Below are positions 29,617 through 38,827 of a DNA stretch of 64,000 nt, piece after piece. The translations under genes were made by a program, and so were the position numbers. The notes under the pieces were generated by a model that was not told the DNA's origin, made no database searches, and saw only the letters and a program-made list of their open reading frames with translations. The stretch's first letter is position 1. Every line of letters begins with the position of its first letter. The stretch comes from Pirellulaceae bacterium (GTDB taxonomy: Bacteria; Planctomycetota; Planctomycetia; Pirellulales; Pirellulaceae). The stretch spans positions 1 to 64,000 of the forward strand of contig JAHDXO010000023.1 in assembly GCA_023382975.1 (NCBI GenBank), given 5' to 3'.

Positions 29617-29797
29617 TTCTTGGCAAACGAAGAAGAGGAAGCTGCATCAGGGTGAGACGGTGAAGAACTTGGGACAGTGACCTTCGCGACGAACCGTTTC
29701 TCCGAAGATCTCGCGGTCTCTGCTCGGAGTCCGACCTATTTTTCGCCGTCTCGGAGTGTCACAGTGTAGCGTTTTCCGCGCGAAATCGAAGAGGGCC

Positions 29798-32293
29798 TCA
29801 CGGACCCGAGGGCGAAGCGGCGGAGTCCAAAACGAAGGAGGCGATGGTCTCGTACAACTCGCTCGCGCGAATCGGTTTTGCCAAGTAGGCGTCCATGCCG
29901 GCTTCCAGGCAGCGGTCCCGGTCGCCCTTCATGGCGTGCGCCGTCATGGCGATGATCGGCACACGGCGTTCGTGCCCTTCCACTGCCCGAATCGCCTGGG
30001 TGGCTTCAAAGCCGTCCATTTCCGGCATCTGCACATCCATCAGCACCAAGTCGAACGAATCACCCTTGAACTTCTCGACCGCCTCCTTTCCGTCGGCAGC
30101 TACAACCACACGGTGCCCCTTTCGCTCCAACAGTCCAATGGCCAGCCGTTGGTTGATCGGGCTGTCTTCGGCCAACAGGATCTTCAAGGATGCCACTGAA
30201 CCTGCCGCATCCGTGGCAGCGGCTTCCGGCGACGTTTCCCGCGGTGGGTCGATCACGTGGTCCCTCAATCCGAATCGGGCCGTGAAGAAGAAGAGACTGC
30301 CCTCGTTCGCCACGCTCTTGACGTCGATCCGGCCTTGCATCAGATCGACCAACCGCCGACAGATCGACAGGCCCAAGCCGGTGCCGCCGAAACGCCGCTT
30401 CGTGGAATTGTCGGCCTGCTCGAACTCTTGAAAGATCGTCTTGCACTTCTCGGGAGGAATACCGATCCCCGTGTCGCGGATCTGGAACAGCAACAACACG
30501 GAATGCTCGTCCTTCCGGCTTGGACTGACCTTGACCGCAACGGCCCCGTGTTCCGTGAATTTGATGGCGTTGCTGAGCAGGTTGAGCAACACCTGCCGCA
30601 GTCGGTGCGGATCGCCGATCAGATGGTCGGGAGTGGTGGGATCGACGACGCAACGGAAGGACAGGTCTTTCTGCTTCGCGCGAAAGGCCATCGATTTCGT
30701 GCTCTCTGCCAGCCACTGCCGCAGGTCGAACGGCAGTTCTTCCAAGTCCATTTTTCCCGCCTCGATCTTCGAGAAATCGAGAATGTCGTTCAGCAGCGCC
30801 AACAAGGAATTGCTGGATTCCAGCACCATCATCAGGTATTCTCGCTGCTCGGCGGTCAACTGCGAGTCGAGCACCAGTTCGGTCATGCCGATGATCGCGT
30901 TCATCGGGGTGCGGATCTCGTGGCTCATGTTCGCCAGGAACAATCCCTTGGACTTGTTCGCCAACTCGGCAGCTTCGGCAGCTTTCCGCAAGGCCTCTTC
31001 CTGCATCTTGCGCTGCGTAATGTCTCGAATGAACACGGCAAAGCCGGTCCCGCCGTTGTCCAACGGGATGGGTTGCGTGAACATTTCCGCCGCGAATTCA
31101 TCGCCATTCTTCCGAGTCATCGGTGTTTCCAGGCGTCGGCCCAGCATCGATCCCATCTTGCCTTCGCCTGCGTAGCCCAACAGGTTGTCCCGCAATCGCT
31201 TGCGCGAGCCGGCCGGCACGAATACCTCGGTCATCTCTCGGCCGATCACCTCGGTGCGGTCATAGCCGAACGTTCTTTCCGACGAGGGATTGCATTCGAC
31301 GATTCGGCCATCCTGGTCGATGAAAATGATGCAATCCATCGCCGCTTCAAAAATCGCCCGCTTGCGAGCCTCGCTTTCGCGCATGGCGATTTCCGCGCTC
31401 TTTCGCGCGGTGACGTCCCAGAATAGACCCTGGACGCCGATCACCTCGCCCTGGCTGTCGAAAATGGGCGTCTTCATGACCTGCACGTACATCTTATTGC
31501 CCGCCGGGCCTGGATGGCTTTCGACGTCCTCGAACGACGTCTTCGATTCCATCACCGAGCGATCGTCCTGGATGTATTTTTCTGCCAGCTCGCTCGGGAA
31601 CAGCTCGCGATCCGTCCGGCCGCGGATCTGGTCCAGAGGCTTGCCCACCAATTGACAAAACGACGGACTGGCATAGACGAACCGGCCCTTGATGTCCTTG
31701 CGAATGACATGCAAGGACAGACTCTCGATCAGCGAGACATACTGAGCGCGGGCATCCTGCAAAGCCTGCTCCGTCCGTTCCCGCTGGGCGATCTCGGTCT
31801 GCAGGTTTTCGCTCACCTGCCCAAGCGTGGCATTGTTCTGGGCCGACTGGCACTCGAGCGTCATCTCGGTGTCGGCAAGGATCGCTTCGGTCCTTGCCAG
31901 ACGATCGGACACCAAGCCGAGTTCGTTGCTCGCGGACGCCAGCTTCTCCCGCAGCAACGGGAGTCCCTTGCCCAAGCCGACAACGCTCCAGATCGCCGCC
32001 AACGATCCGGCGCGGTTGAGCAGGACGCTCACTGCGTCGATCGCAACGCCTTCCTTGGCGCTCAGGAAAAGGGCCGTCGCCGCCAGCAGGGAACAAGCGG
32101 CCGCGACGAAGACCGTCGCTCGCTGGGGACCTCGAATCCCCATCGCCAGAACCGCCGCCGGATATAAGGCGGCACCGGCCAGTCCGGTGCGAGTCAAGCA
32201 ATCGATCCCGAACGCCGCGGCGGCGAGTGACACGCAGATCAGCAAGGCCGAGTCAAGTTTGATCATGGGGATCGCTCGTCGGACGGAATCCAC
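29798..32293 (-). CDS. Hybrid sensor histidine kinase with PAS domains and receiver
   Basis: The 831-residue protein has membrane-spanning hydrophobic segments between residues 11 and 105, a coiled coil (about 110-185), two PAS domains (about 186-300 and 305-428), a HisKA domain with SHEIRTP (His458), an HATPase domain with LLNLLSNAIKF, DTGIGI and GGTGLGL, and a C-terminal receiver (704-822) with Asp753 (LMDVQMPEMDG). It senses an unknown signal and should relay phosphate from His458 to Asp753. The start is uncertain: GTG 32293 or ATG 32266, neither with a strong ribosome site. It follows the receiver-ATPase gene after 64 bases, so the two are likely partners. Confidence 0.9.
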   Translation of the reverse strand: MDSVRRAIPMIKLDSALLICVSLAAAAFGIDCLTRTGLAGAALYPAAVLAMGIRGPQRATVFVAAACSLLAATALFLSAKEGVAIDAVSVLLNRAGSLAAIWSVVGLGKGLPLLREKLASASNELGLVSDRLARTEAILADTEMTLECQSAQNNATLGQVSENLQTEIAQRERTEQALQDARAQYVSLIESLSLHVIRKDIKGRFVYASPSFCQLVGKPLDQIRGRTDRELFPSELAEKYIQDDRSVMESKTSFEDVESHPGPAGNKMYVQVMKTPIFDSQGEVIGVQGLFWDVTARKSAEIAMRESEARKRAIFEAAMDCIIFIDQDGRIVECNPSSERTFGYDRTEVIGREMTEVFVPAGSRKRLRDNLLGYAGEGKMGSMLGRRLETPMTRKNGDEFAAEMFTQPIPLDNGGTGFAVFIRDITQRKMQEEALRKAAEAAELANKSKGLFLANMSHEIRTPMNAIIGMTELVLDSQLTAEQREYLMMVLESSNSLLALLNDILDFSKIEAGKMDLEELPFDLRQWLAESTKSMAFRAKQKDLSFRCVVDPTTPDHLIGDPHRLRQVLLNLLSNAIKFTEHGAVAVKVSPSRKDEHSVLLLFQIRDTGIGIPPEKCKTIFQEFEQADNSTKRRFGGTGLGLSICRRLVDLMQGRIDVKSVANEGSLFFFTARFGLRDHVIDPPRETSPEAAATDAAGSVASLKILLAEDSPINQRLAIGLLERKGHRVVVAADGKEAVEKFKGDSFDLVLMDVQMPEMDGFEATQAIRAVEGHERRVPIIAMTAHAMKGDRDRCLEAGMDAYLAKPIRASELYETIASFVLDSAASPSGP

Positions 32294-32357
32294 CGCGAGG
32301 AACGGACTGGACGGCTCGCCGAGCGGGTTCTCCGCGGGTGCAGCCCACTAACCACTG

Positions 32358-33260
32358 CTAGTCGTCGCTCGAATCGGGCGTCTTCCGCTTAATCAGCGTG
32401 ATCTGATTTCCGGTTTCATTGAAGGTCACCTCGTCCATGAACGTGCGGATCAGCAGCAGTCCTCGACCGCTGATCTTGCCGATATTCTCCGGCTTTGTGG
32501 GATCCGGCAAGCGTCGAGGGTCGAACCCCGGCCCTTCGTCCCGAATGGTGATTTTCGCGGCCTCGCGAGTCAAGTGTGCGGTCACGTACACTTGGCGGTC
32601 CCGGTACGGCGACTGGCGACGTCGCTGCTCGCCGAGTATCTGATACGCGCCATCCGGGCTGTCCCGCAAATCGGAAGCGAGTTCCAGGTTCCCATGCTCG
32701 ATCGCGTTGATGAAGGCTTCATGCAGCGCTGTTCCGATGCGGATCAGATCAGCCTCGTCGCACAAACGCCACGCCCGCAGTTGATTCTGGAGGTAACCGA
32801 CGATCGATTCGTGCGTCCCGCCCTGCGCCACCCCGAGCACAAAAAGAAGATTCGATTCGGACAGACAAGCCAACGCTTTCTGCTCGTCGCGCTTCACTGT
32901 CGCGACGGCAAGAATATCCCGGATGGTGAGCGTCAGATCACGAGCAAGATTCTGCTTGGGCACATAACTGGCAGCTCCGATCTTCAACGCCTTGACCGCG
33001 ATTTCTTCGCTGCCGTGCGCCGTCATCAGGATGACCGGAATCGTGGAATGCTCGGCCTTGATGTGCCGCACCAGTTCCAAACCATCCATTTCCGGCATCA
33101 GCATGTCCGTCAAGACGATGTCGGGTGGATCGCGCCGGATCTGCTCCAAAGCGTCCTTGCCGTGGATGGCCTGCTTGGTGGCCATGCCGACCTTCTCGAC
33201 GAAACCCGCCGCGAGTCGCCGATCCATCGTGTTGTCGTCGACGATCAGAACCGTTGCCAC
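32358..33260 (-). CDS. Response regulator fused to RsbW-like ATPase domain
   Basis: The 300-residue protein has a receiver domain (1-120) with Asp8-Asp9, phospho-acceptor Asp52 (LTDMLMPEMDG) and Lys of YVPKQ, followed by a GHKL ATPase of the anti-sigma/RsbW type (about 150-295; ALHEAFINAIEHGNLEL as N box, DEGPGFDP as G1, GRGLLLIRTFMDEV as G2). No histidine phosphorylation domain is present, so it is not a kinase of the classic type; a phospho-controlled anti-sigma or serine kinase role is inferred. GTG 33260 follows AGGGGG. It lies upstream of the hybrid kinase in the same direction. Confidence 0.87.
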   Translation of the reverse strand: MATVLIVDDNTMDRRLAAGFVEKVGMATKQAIHGKDALEQIRRDPPDIVLTDMLMPEMDGLELVRHIKAEHSTIPVILMTAHGSEEIAVKALKIGAASYVPKQNLARDLTLTIRDILAVATVKRDEQKALACLSESNLLFVLGVAQGGTHESIVGYLQNQLRAWRLCDEADLIRIGTALHEAFINAIEHGNLELASDLRDSPDGAYQILGEQRRRQSPYRDRQVYVTAHLTREAAKITIRDEGPGFDPRRLPDPTKPENIGKISGRGLLLIRTFMDEVTFNETGNQITLIKRKTPDSSDD

Positions 33261-33326
33261 ATCTCACCCCCTCTCGCTAGGGACTATTTTAACAAGCGGG
33301 AACGGTGCTTGTGTAGAGTAAAGTTC

Positions 33327-33372
33327 AAAAAAGCAATCAGGCCAGGCCCGTCGCCGTTCGGGCCTGACCTGA
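33327..33372 (-). terminator. Rho-independent terminator after the peroxiredoxin gene
   Basis: On the minus strand a hairpin with 14-base arms (33372-33359 and 33350-33337, one mismatch, eight-base loop) is followed after four bases by TTTTTT (33332-33327). It ends the peroxiredoxin transcript about 48 bases after its stop codon. Confidence 0.87.
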
Positions 33373-33419
33373 GCGGATCCCCTGCCGGTGACGACGTCCC
33401 GACAGCCTGTCTTGCCGCG

Positions 33420-34019
33420 TCAGCGATCGGCATACTCGGCGTTGAAAAACGCTTTGCTGTCGGTCGGAGTCGGCTTGATCGTGCGGGCACCTTCCTGCCA
33501 GTTGGCGGGGCAGACCTCGCCGTTGTTTTCGAAGAACTGCAGTGCTTTGACGATCCTCAACGCCTCGTCCACGCAGCGGCCCAAAGGCAAGTCGTTGACG
33601 ACCTGATGACGGACGACTCCTTCCTTGTCGATGAGGAACAAACCACGGAGACAGATTCCGCTGCCCAAAAGCACGTCGTAGGACTTGCCAATCTCCTTGT
33701 TCAAATCAGCCAGCAGCGGATAGTCGATCTGGCCCAAGCCACCTTGGCTGCGAGGCAGATTGCGCCAAGCCAAGTGCGTGTAGTGGCTATCCACCGAACA
33801 ACCCAGCAACTGGACACCCAACTTCTCGAACTCCGCCGCTCGATCCGAGAAAGCAATGATCTCGGTGGGGCAGACGAACGTGAAGTCAAGCGGGTAGAAA
33901 AACAAAATTACATATTTCTTTCCCCTGAAATCCGAAAGACTGATCTGCTGAAACGAACCATCGGGCATCACGGCCTGGGTCTTGAACTCCGGGGCTGGCT
34001 GGGTAACGAGTACACTCAT
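33420..34019 (-). CDS. 2-Cys peroxiredoxin (AhpC/TSA family)
   Basis: The 199-residue enzyme reduces peroxides with a peroxidatic cysteine at Cys50 (DFTFVCPTE) and a resolving cysteine at Cys170 (GEVCPANW), the typical 2-Cys arrangement. Other family landmarks are PLLADLNKEIGKSYDVL, RGLFLIDKEGVVRH and the C-terminal tail. I place the start at ATG 34019, preceded by AGGAG; the frame is open to 34064 without one. Electrons would come from thioredoxin and the TrxB encoded at 23729-24787. A strong terminator follows. Confidence 0.95.
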   Translation of the reverse strand: MSVLVTQPAPEFKTQAVMPDGSFQQISLSDFRGKKYVILFFYPLDFTFVCPTEIIAFSDRAAEFEKLGVQLLGCSVDSHYTHLAWRNLPRSQGGLGQIDYPLLADLNKEIGKSYDVLLGSGICLRGLFLIDKEGVVRHQVVNDLPLGRCVDEALRIVKALQFFENNGEVCPANWQEGARTIKPTPTDSKAFFNAEYADR

Positions 34020-34119
34020 GATAGTTCTCTCCTGATTCGAATCGATTTTCTTGATCATCCTCAAAACGTGGAAGCCTACTAGGTAACGGTTTTTTAGATG
34101 GTTCGCAAGGGGCAGCCGA

Positions 34120-35577
34120 TCAGCCTTCGACGATGTGGTCGCCGGGCGAGTCGGAGACGGGTGGTTCGGCCGAGTCGGTTTCCGGAGCCGCGGTTCCCAG
34201 TCGCCGAACCGCTTCGACCAACTCCAAATCTTGTCGGGGAAAAACGCTTCTCAGATCCAGCAGTAGGCGGTCTTTCTGGATGCGGCCGAAGACCGAGGGG
34301 GTACCGTTCCTCAGAGCCTTTGCCAAACCGTCCAGACTCCCGCTGGCCGGCCGCAAGGCGATACACCAAGTGACGATCTCCTGCATCGGTACGCTTCCTC
34401 CACCCAGATAGGTCGTTGCGGCGATTGCCTCGGCCGCGGCAATCGCTGAACAGGCCGCCATCTGCGGAGCGAGTCGCTCGGCCCGGTTCTGCAAATTGGC
34501 TGCCGGGGTGCTGAGCAGTTCCAGCAGCGGTATCGCCTGTTCGGCCCGCTCGCGGGATTGATGCAGCCGCAAGGTCTCGAACAGCGCGGTCAGCGTCAGT
34601 TTGTCGACTCGCAGCGCCCGCATCAACGGATGACGACGGATCGAATCGATGTATTGCTTGCGTCCGAGGATGATCCCGCACTGCGGACCACCCAACAACT
34701 TGTCCCCGCTGAACAAGACCACATCGGCCCCGGCTCGCAGGCTTTCGCCAACCATCGGTTCGCCTTCCACGCCGTAGACCCCGAAGTCGTGCAGGGCCCC
34801 CGAGCCGATATCGTCGATCACGGCTACTTCATGCCGCCGCCCCAATTCGACCAGGTCGGCCAGCGAAGTCTGCTCGGTGAAGCCGACGATGGCAAAATTG
34901 CTGGTATGGACTCGCATCAAAGCCGCCGTTTGCGGGCCGATGGCCGCTCGATAATCCTCGGCGCGTGTCTTGTTCGTTGTGCCAACTTCGCGCAACCGCG
35001 CTCCGCTGAATTCCATCACTTCCGGCAGGCGGTAGCTGCCTCCGATCTCGACCAATTGCCCCCGCGAGACGATCACCTCGCGGCCGGACGCCAACGCCGC
35101 CAACGTCAGAAGCGTGGCTCCCGCGTTGTTGTTGACGACGGCAGCCGCCTCGGCCCCGGTTAGCCGTTTCAGGATCCGTTCGACATCGGCCACACGCTGC
35201 GACCGCTGCCCCGATGCAACATCGACCTCGACCGAGGCGTATCCACGAGCCACGTCGACCAGGGCGTCCAAGGCCGCTGAGGCCATCGGGGCGCGCCCAA
35301 GCCCCGTGTGCAGCAGGATGCCCGTGGCATTGATGACGGGGCGCAGGTTGGGCGTCTCCTCGGCGGCGATCCAACGAGCTATCCGCTCGGCCAATTCAGT
35401 CGGCGTCGGCAGATCGACCTCGGCTGCGGCGTTTTGCACTTCCTGGCGAAGATTGTCCAGAAAATGGCGCACTCCCGAAACAACCGTCGTACGGTTCGCA
35501 AAATTCGCCAACCTCCGCAGTGGGGGACTTTCGAGCAATTCGTTGACCGAAGGGATATTCCGCAGCACATTCGACAT
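34120..35577 (-). CDS. selA: L-seryl-tRNA(Sec) selenium transferase
   Basis: The 485-residue PLP enzyme converts seryl-tRNA(Sec) to selenocysteinyl-tRNA(Sec) using selenophosphate. It has the SelA N-terminal domain (RNIPSVNELLE), the PVINATGILLHTGLGRAP block, AVVNNNAGATLL, the GTTNKT motif and the PLP lysine Lys293 in LFSGDKLLGGPQ. Length and motifs match bona fide SelA rather than the SelA-like aminotransferases. ATG 35577 follows AGGA. Its presence implies that the organism makes selenoproteins; selB, selD and tRNA-Sec are not in the window. Confidence 0.94.
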   Translation of the reverse strand: MSNVLRNIPSVNELLESPPLRRLANFANRTTVVSGVRHFLDNLRQEVQNAAAEVDLPTPTELAERIARWIAAEETPNLRPVINATGILLHTGLGRAPMASAALDALVDVARGYASVEVDVASGQRSQRVADVERILKRLTGAEAAAVVNNNAGATLLTLAALASGREVIVSRGQLVEIGGSYRLPEVMEFSGARLREVGTTNKTRAEDYRAAIGPQTAALMRVHTSNFAIVGFTEQTSLADLVELGRRHEVAVIDDIGSGALHDFGVYGVEGEPMVGESLRAGADVVLFSGDKLLGGPQCGIILGRKQYIDSIRRHPLMRALRVDKLTLTALFETLRLHQSRERAEQAIPLLELLSTPAANLQNRAERLAPQMAACSAIAAAEAIAATTYLGGGSVPMQEIVTWCIALRPASGSLDGLAKALRNGTPSVFGRIQKDRLLLDLRSVFPRQDLELVEAVRRLGTAAPETDSAEPPVSDSPGDHIVEG

Positions 35578-35918
35578 GATTCAGATTCCTGTGCGAGTTG
35601 CCAGTTCACGCGTCAACATCGGAGGACGAAACAATCGCATTCTACACACTGGTCTGGGCGATTCACACATGGCACCGGATTCCTGTCGTCGTCAGAGAGC
35701 GGCCGTCCGCAATGCCCGCTTTCGCCTCCCGACTTGTTGGCTGTCGAGGTAGTTGCCAGAATAGTCGCCGGTTGCCGTCCCTGGGACCGGCGAGAAACCG
35801 ATGGCCGGGTTGGGCATGTGGGTCGGCCCTGCCGGGATGACGAGACGGCCGGAGTCGGACGCCCGACGAGCGACCGTAATCGATTTGTCGGACCTGATCA
35901 GCAAGAAGGCGAAAACGC
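35578..35918. other. Divergent intergenic region between selA and trpD
   Basis: This 341-base gap must contain the promoters of selA (minus) and trpD (plus). No consensus promoter stands out. A 70-codon minus-strand frame (35904-35692, TTG start) is present but has no ribosome site or known similarity that I can see. Confidence 0.45.
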
Positions 35919-36926
35919 ATGCAGCAGATCATCGCAAAAATCCAGGAGGGCCAGTCGCTCACGATGGACGAGATGGCGGCCATCGTCGACGCGATTATGC
36001 GCGGCGATGTCGCCGAGGACCGAATCGCCGAATTCCTGCTGGCCTTGCGGGCCAAAGGGGAGAGCATCGAGGAGATCGCCGGCGCGGCCCGTGCCCTGCG
36101 GCGGCACATGACGCCGATCCGCACCCGTCACACGCGTTTGCTGGATACCTGCGGGACGGGCGGCGACGGGTCGCAGACCTTCAACATCAGCACCGCCGCC
36201 GCGTTGGTGACAGCGGCCTGCGGGGTGGCGGTCGCCAAACACGGCAATCGAGGCATGACCAGCCGATCCGGCTCGGCCGACGTCTTGGCTGTCCTGGGAG
36301 TGAACATTGCGGCCGGTGTCGAGACGGTTCAGCACTGTCTGGACGAGGTCGGGATCGGCTTCTGTTTTGCGCCGCAGTTGCATCCCTCCATGCGGCACGT
36401 GGCCGAGGTCCGCAAGCGGCTGAACGTGCCGACGATTTTCAACCTCCTGGGACCGCTCTGCAATCCGGCGTCAGCGCCGTTCCAACTGCTGGGCGTCGGC
36501 CGTCCCGAACTGCGGACTCGGCTTGCAGCAGCCCTTCGCTTGCTGGGGGCCACCCGCGCCACCGTGGTCAGCGGCGAAGACGGTTTGGACGAAGTGACTT
36601 TGGCCGGCGCGACGCTGGTCTCGGAGGTAACTCCCGACGCGATCCGCCAGTTCCAGTGGGTTCCCGAGGAGTTCGGCATCGCGCGAGGCGATTTGACCGC
36701 GTTGCGAGTCGACGGCCCTCAACGCAGTGCGGACATGATCCTCGGTGTGCTGGACGGTCAATCGGGTCCGCACCGCGATATCGTGGTGCTCAATGCGGCC
36801 GCGGCCTTGTGGACGGCCGGAGAGAGCCCGTCGCTCGAAGTCTGCCGCCAGCGAGCCGCTGCAGCCATCGATCAAGGCGCAGCGCGCAAGACCTTGGCTG
36901 CGCTGGTCGAAGCCAGCCACTCCTAA
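35919..36926 (+). CDS. trpD: Anthranilate phosphoribosyltransferase
   Basis: The 335-residue enzyme joins anthranilate to PRPP in tryptophan synthesis. The glycine-rich PRPP motif CGTGGDGSQTFNIST (78-92), KHGNRGMTSRSGSAD (107-121), the ExxD pair in SGEDGLDEVT, and the NLLGPLCNPA segment all match TrpD. ATG 35919 follows AAGG. No other trp genes are adjacent, so the pathway is dispersed, as is common in planctomycetes. Confidence 0.95.
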   Translation: MQQIIAKIQEGQSLTMDEMAAIVDAIMRGDVAEDRIAEFLLALRAKGESIEEIAGAARALRRHMTPIRTRHTRLLDTCGTGGDGSQTFNISTAAALVTAACGVAVAKHGNRGMTSRSGSADVLAVLGVNIAAGVETVQHCLDEVGIGFCFAPQLHPSMRHVAEVRKRLNVPTIFNLLGPLCNPASAPFQLLGVGRPELRTRLAAALRLLGATRATVVSGEDGLDEVTLAGATLVSEVTPDAIRQFQWVPEEFGIARGDLTALRVDGPQRSADMILGVLDGQSGPHRDIVVLNAAAALWTAGESPSLEVCRQRAAAAIDQGAARKTLAALVEASHS

Positions 36927-37029
36927 CGATTCCAGCAGGACTTTCAATCGTTATTGCCTTCGATCGGCGCGGTAACGGGAATTGTTTCCCGGGATGCCAC
37001 GCCGCAACAATGAAATGAGGAAAACCGCG

Positions 37030-37857
37030 ATGCAAGAGTTGTACGGACAAATTCAAGAAGCCGTGGCTGCGATCCGCAGCCAATGGCAGGGAACGCCCCA
37101 CGCCGGAATCATCCTGGGAACGGGATTGGGCCACTTGGTCGAGAACATCGACATCGAGGCCGCGCTCGATTACGAAGCGATCCCGAACTTCCCCTGCTCG
37201 ACCGCGATCAGCCACCGCGGCCGCTTGGTTTGCGGCCGTTTGCAGGGATTGCCCGTGATGGCCATGGAAGGCCGTTTTCACATGTACGAAGGCTACTCGC
37301 TGAAACAGATCACCCTACCAGTGCGAGTGATGCGGGCTTTGGGAGCCCAAATGTTGGTCGTTTCGAACGCCTGCGGGGGACTGAACCCGTACTTCCAGAA
37401 CGGCGACATCATGGTCATCGAAGACCATATCAACCTGATGGGCGACAACCCGCTGATCGGCGTCAACGACGACCGGTTGGGGCCGCGTTTTCCCGACATG
37501 TCCGCACCGTACGACCGCGCCTTGATCGACCGGGCGCTCGAGGTTGCCCGCCGGGAAGACATCGTCGCTCACCGAGGCGTCTTCGTCGCTGTGCCCGGCC
37601 CCAATTTGGAAACTCGCGCCGAATACCGCTTCTTGCGCACCATCGGAGCGGACGCGGTCGGCATGTCGACGGTCCCGGAAGTGCTAGTCGCAATCCATGC
37701 AGGTCTGCGAGTCGCAGGGTTCTCGATCGTCACCGACATGTGTTTGCCCGACGCTCTGGAGCCCGCGAATGTGGCGAAGATCATCGAGATCGCCAACCGA
37801 GCCGAGCCGAAGCTGCGGACGCTGGTGCTGGGCATTCTGGCCGGGGAGCACGTTTGA
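37030..37857 (+). CDS. Purine nucleoside phosphorylase, paralogue 1 (Asp at base-binding site)
   Basis: The 275-residue protein is a trimeric-type (PNP/MTAP family) nucleoside phosphorylase, cleaving purine nucleosides with phosphate. It shows GIILGTGLGHL (phosphate loop), SHRGRLVCG, AMEGRFHMYEGY, VVSNACGGLNP, EDHINLMG, GPNLETRAEYR (Glu194) and GMSTVPEV. At the position equivalent to human Asn243 it has Asp236 (SIVTDMC), a residue that in MTAP-type enzymes favours 6-aminopurines. ATG 37030 is preceded by GAGG; an ATG five codons earlier is less likely. It is followed without a gap by a second paralogue. Confidence 0.92.
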   Translation: MQELYGQIQEAVAAIRSQWQGTPHAGIILGTGLGHLVENIDIEAALDYEAIPNFPCSTAISHRGRLVCGRLQGLPVMAMEGRFHMYEGYSLKQITLPVRVMRALGAQMLVVSNACGGLNPYFQNGDIMVIEDHINLMGDNPLIGVNDDRLGPRFPDMSAPYDRALIDRALEVARREDIVAHRGVFVAVPGPNLETRAEYRFLRTIGADAVGMSTVPEVLVAIHAGLRVAGFSIVTDMCLPDALEPANVAKIIEIANRAEPKLRTLVLGILAGEHV

Positions 37858-38766
37858 GTGGCCGTCGTTGAAGAGGACAAACCGGATCTGCGCCGCCTGC
37901 CGGAGGCTGCGGCCCGGCACGCGCGGCAGGTCGCCGAGATCGTGCGGGCTCGTTGGCCCGTGCGACCTGCGGCTGGATTGATCCTGGGGACGGGGCTCGG
38001 CCGTTTGGCTCGGCAGATCGATGTGGACGCCACCTTCGATTACGCCGACCTGCCGCATCTGCCCCGCAGCACGGCCATTGGCCACCGCGGGCGTTTGGTG
38101 TGCGGCAGACTGAACGGCATTCCCATCGTGGCGATGGAGGGCAGATGCCATTTCTACGAGGGCTATTCGCTCGGGCAATTGACGTTGCCCGTCGTTGTCA
38201 TGGCGGCGTTGGGCATCGAAACGCTGGTGCTGTCCAATGCCAGCGGAGGCCTGAATCCCCGCTTCGAATCCGGCGATGTGATGGTCATCGAGGATCACAT
38301 CAACCTGATGTTCTGGCGGACTGAGATCGCCTCGCGTCAGTGTTACCGCGGCGACCGCGGGCGACCCATCTACGATCCTGTCCTGACCGCAGAAGCCCTG
38401 CGGCTTGCCCGCCGTCATGACTTTGCCGCGCATCCGGGCGTCTACGTCGCGGTCACCGGACCGAATTACGAGACGCGAGCCGAGTACCGGTTTCTTCGCC
38501 GCATCGGGGGCGACGCCGTCGGCATGTCCACCGTCCTGGAAGCGCAGACGGCCGCGCACTGCGGTCTCCGCACCGTCGGCCTGTCCATCATCACCAACGT
38601 CGCCCGTCCCGACTCGCCCCACGTCGTTTGCCCCGAAGACGTCATCGCCGCCGCCGAATCGGCCGAAGGAAAACTCCGTCTCCTCATTCCCAGTCTCCTG
38701 TCGCAGATTTCGTCCACCGCCAACGATGCGAAAGGCATGGCACCCAAGAGCCGCTGCCGGGTATAA
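37858..38766 (+). CDS. Purine nucleoside phosphorylase, paralogue 2 (canonical Asn)
   Basis: The 302-residue protein carries the same motifs (GLILGTGLGRL, GHRGRLVCG, AMEGRCHFYEGY, LSNASGGLNP, EDHINLM, GPNYETRAEYR, VGMSTVLEA) but has Asn247 in SIITNVA, the canonical residue for inosine and guanosine. GTG 37858 directly follows the TGA of the first paralogue (37855-37857), with GGGGAG upstream, so translation is probably coupled. The C-terminal 20 residues are not conserved. The pair looks like a tandem duplication with diverged base specificity. Confidence 0.92.
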   Translation: MAVVEEDKPDLRRLPEAAARHARQVAEIVRARWPVRPAAGLILGTGLGRLARQIDVDATFDYADLPHLPRSTAIGHRGRLVCGRLNGIPIVAMEGRCHFYEGYSLGQLTLPVVVMAALGIETLVLSNASGGLNPRFESGDVMVIEDHINLMFWRTEIASRQCYRGDRGRPIYDPVLTAEALRLARRHDFAAHPGVYVAVTGPNYETRAEYRFLRRIGGDAVGMSTVLEAQTAAHCGLRTVGLSIITNVARPDSPHVVCPEDVIAAAESAEGKLRLLIPSLLSQISSTANDAKGMAPKSRCRV

Positions 38767-38827
38767 TCGCTGAAGTCCCGTTACGAAGAGACGACTATTT
38801 CCTTGCAAACGCACCGGAGGCCGCAAG

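Noticed and set aside
35692..35904. 70-codon minus-strand frame between selA and trpD
   Set aside because: TTG start, no ribosome site, no recognised similarity; the residue pattern is not enough to call a gene.
38762..38767. TATAAT just after the second phosphorylase gene
   Set aside because: No -35 element at proper spacing; considered chance.
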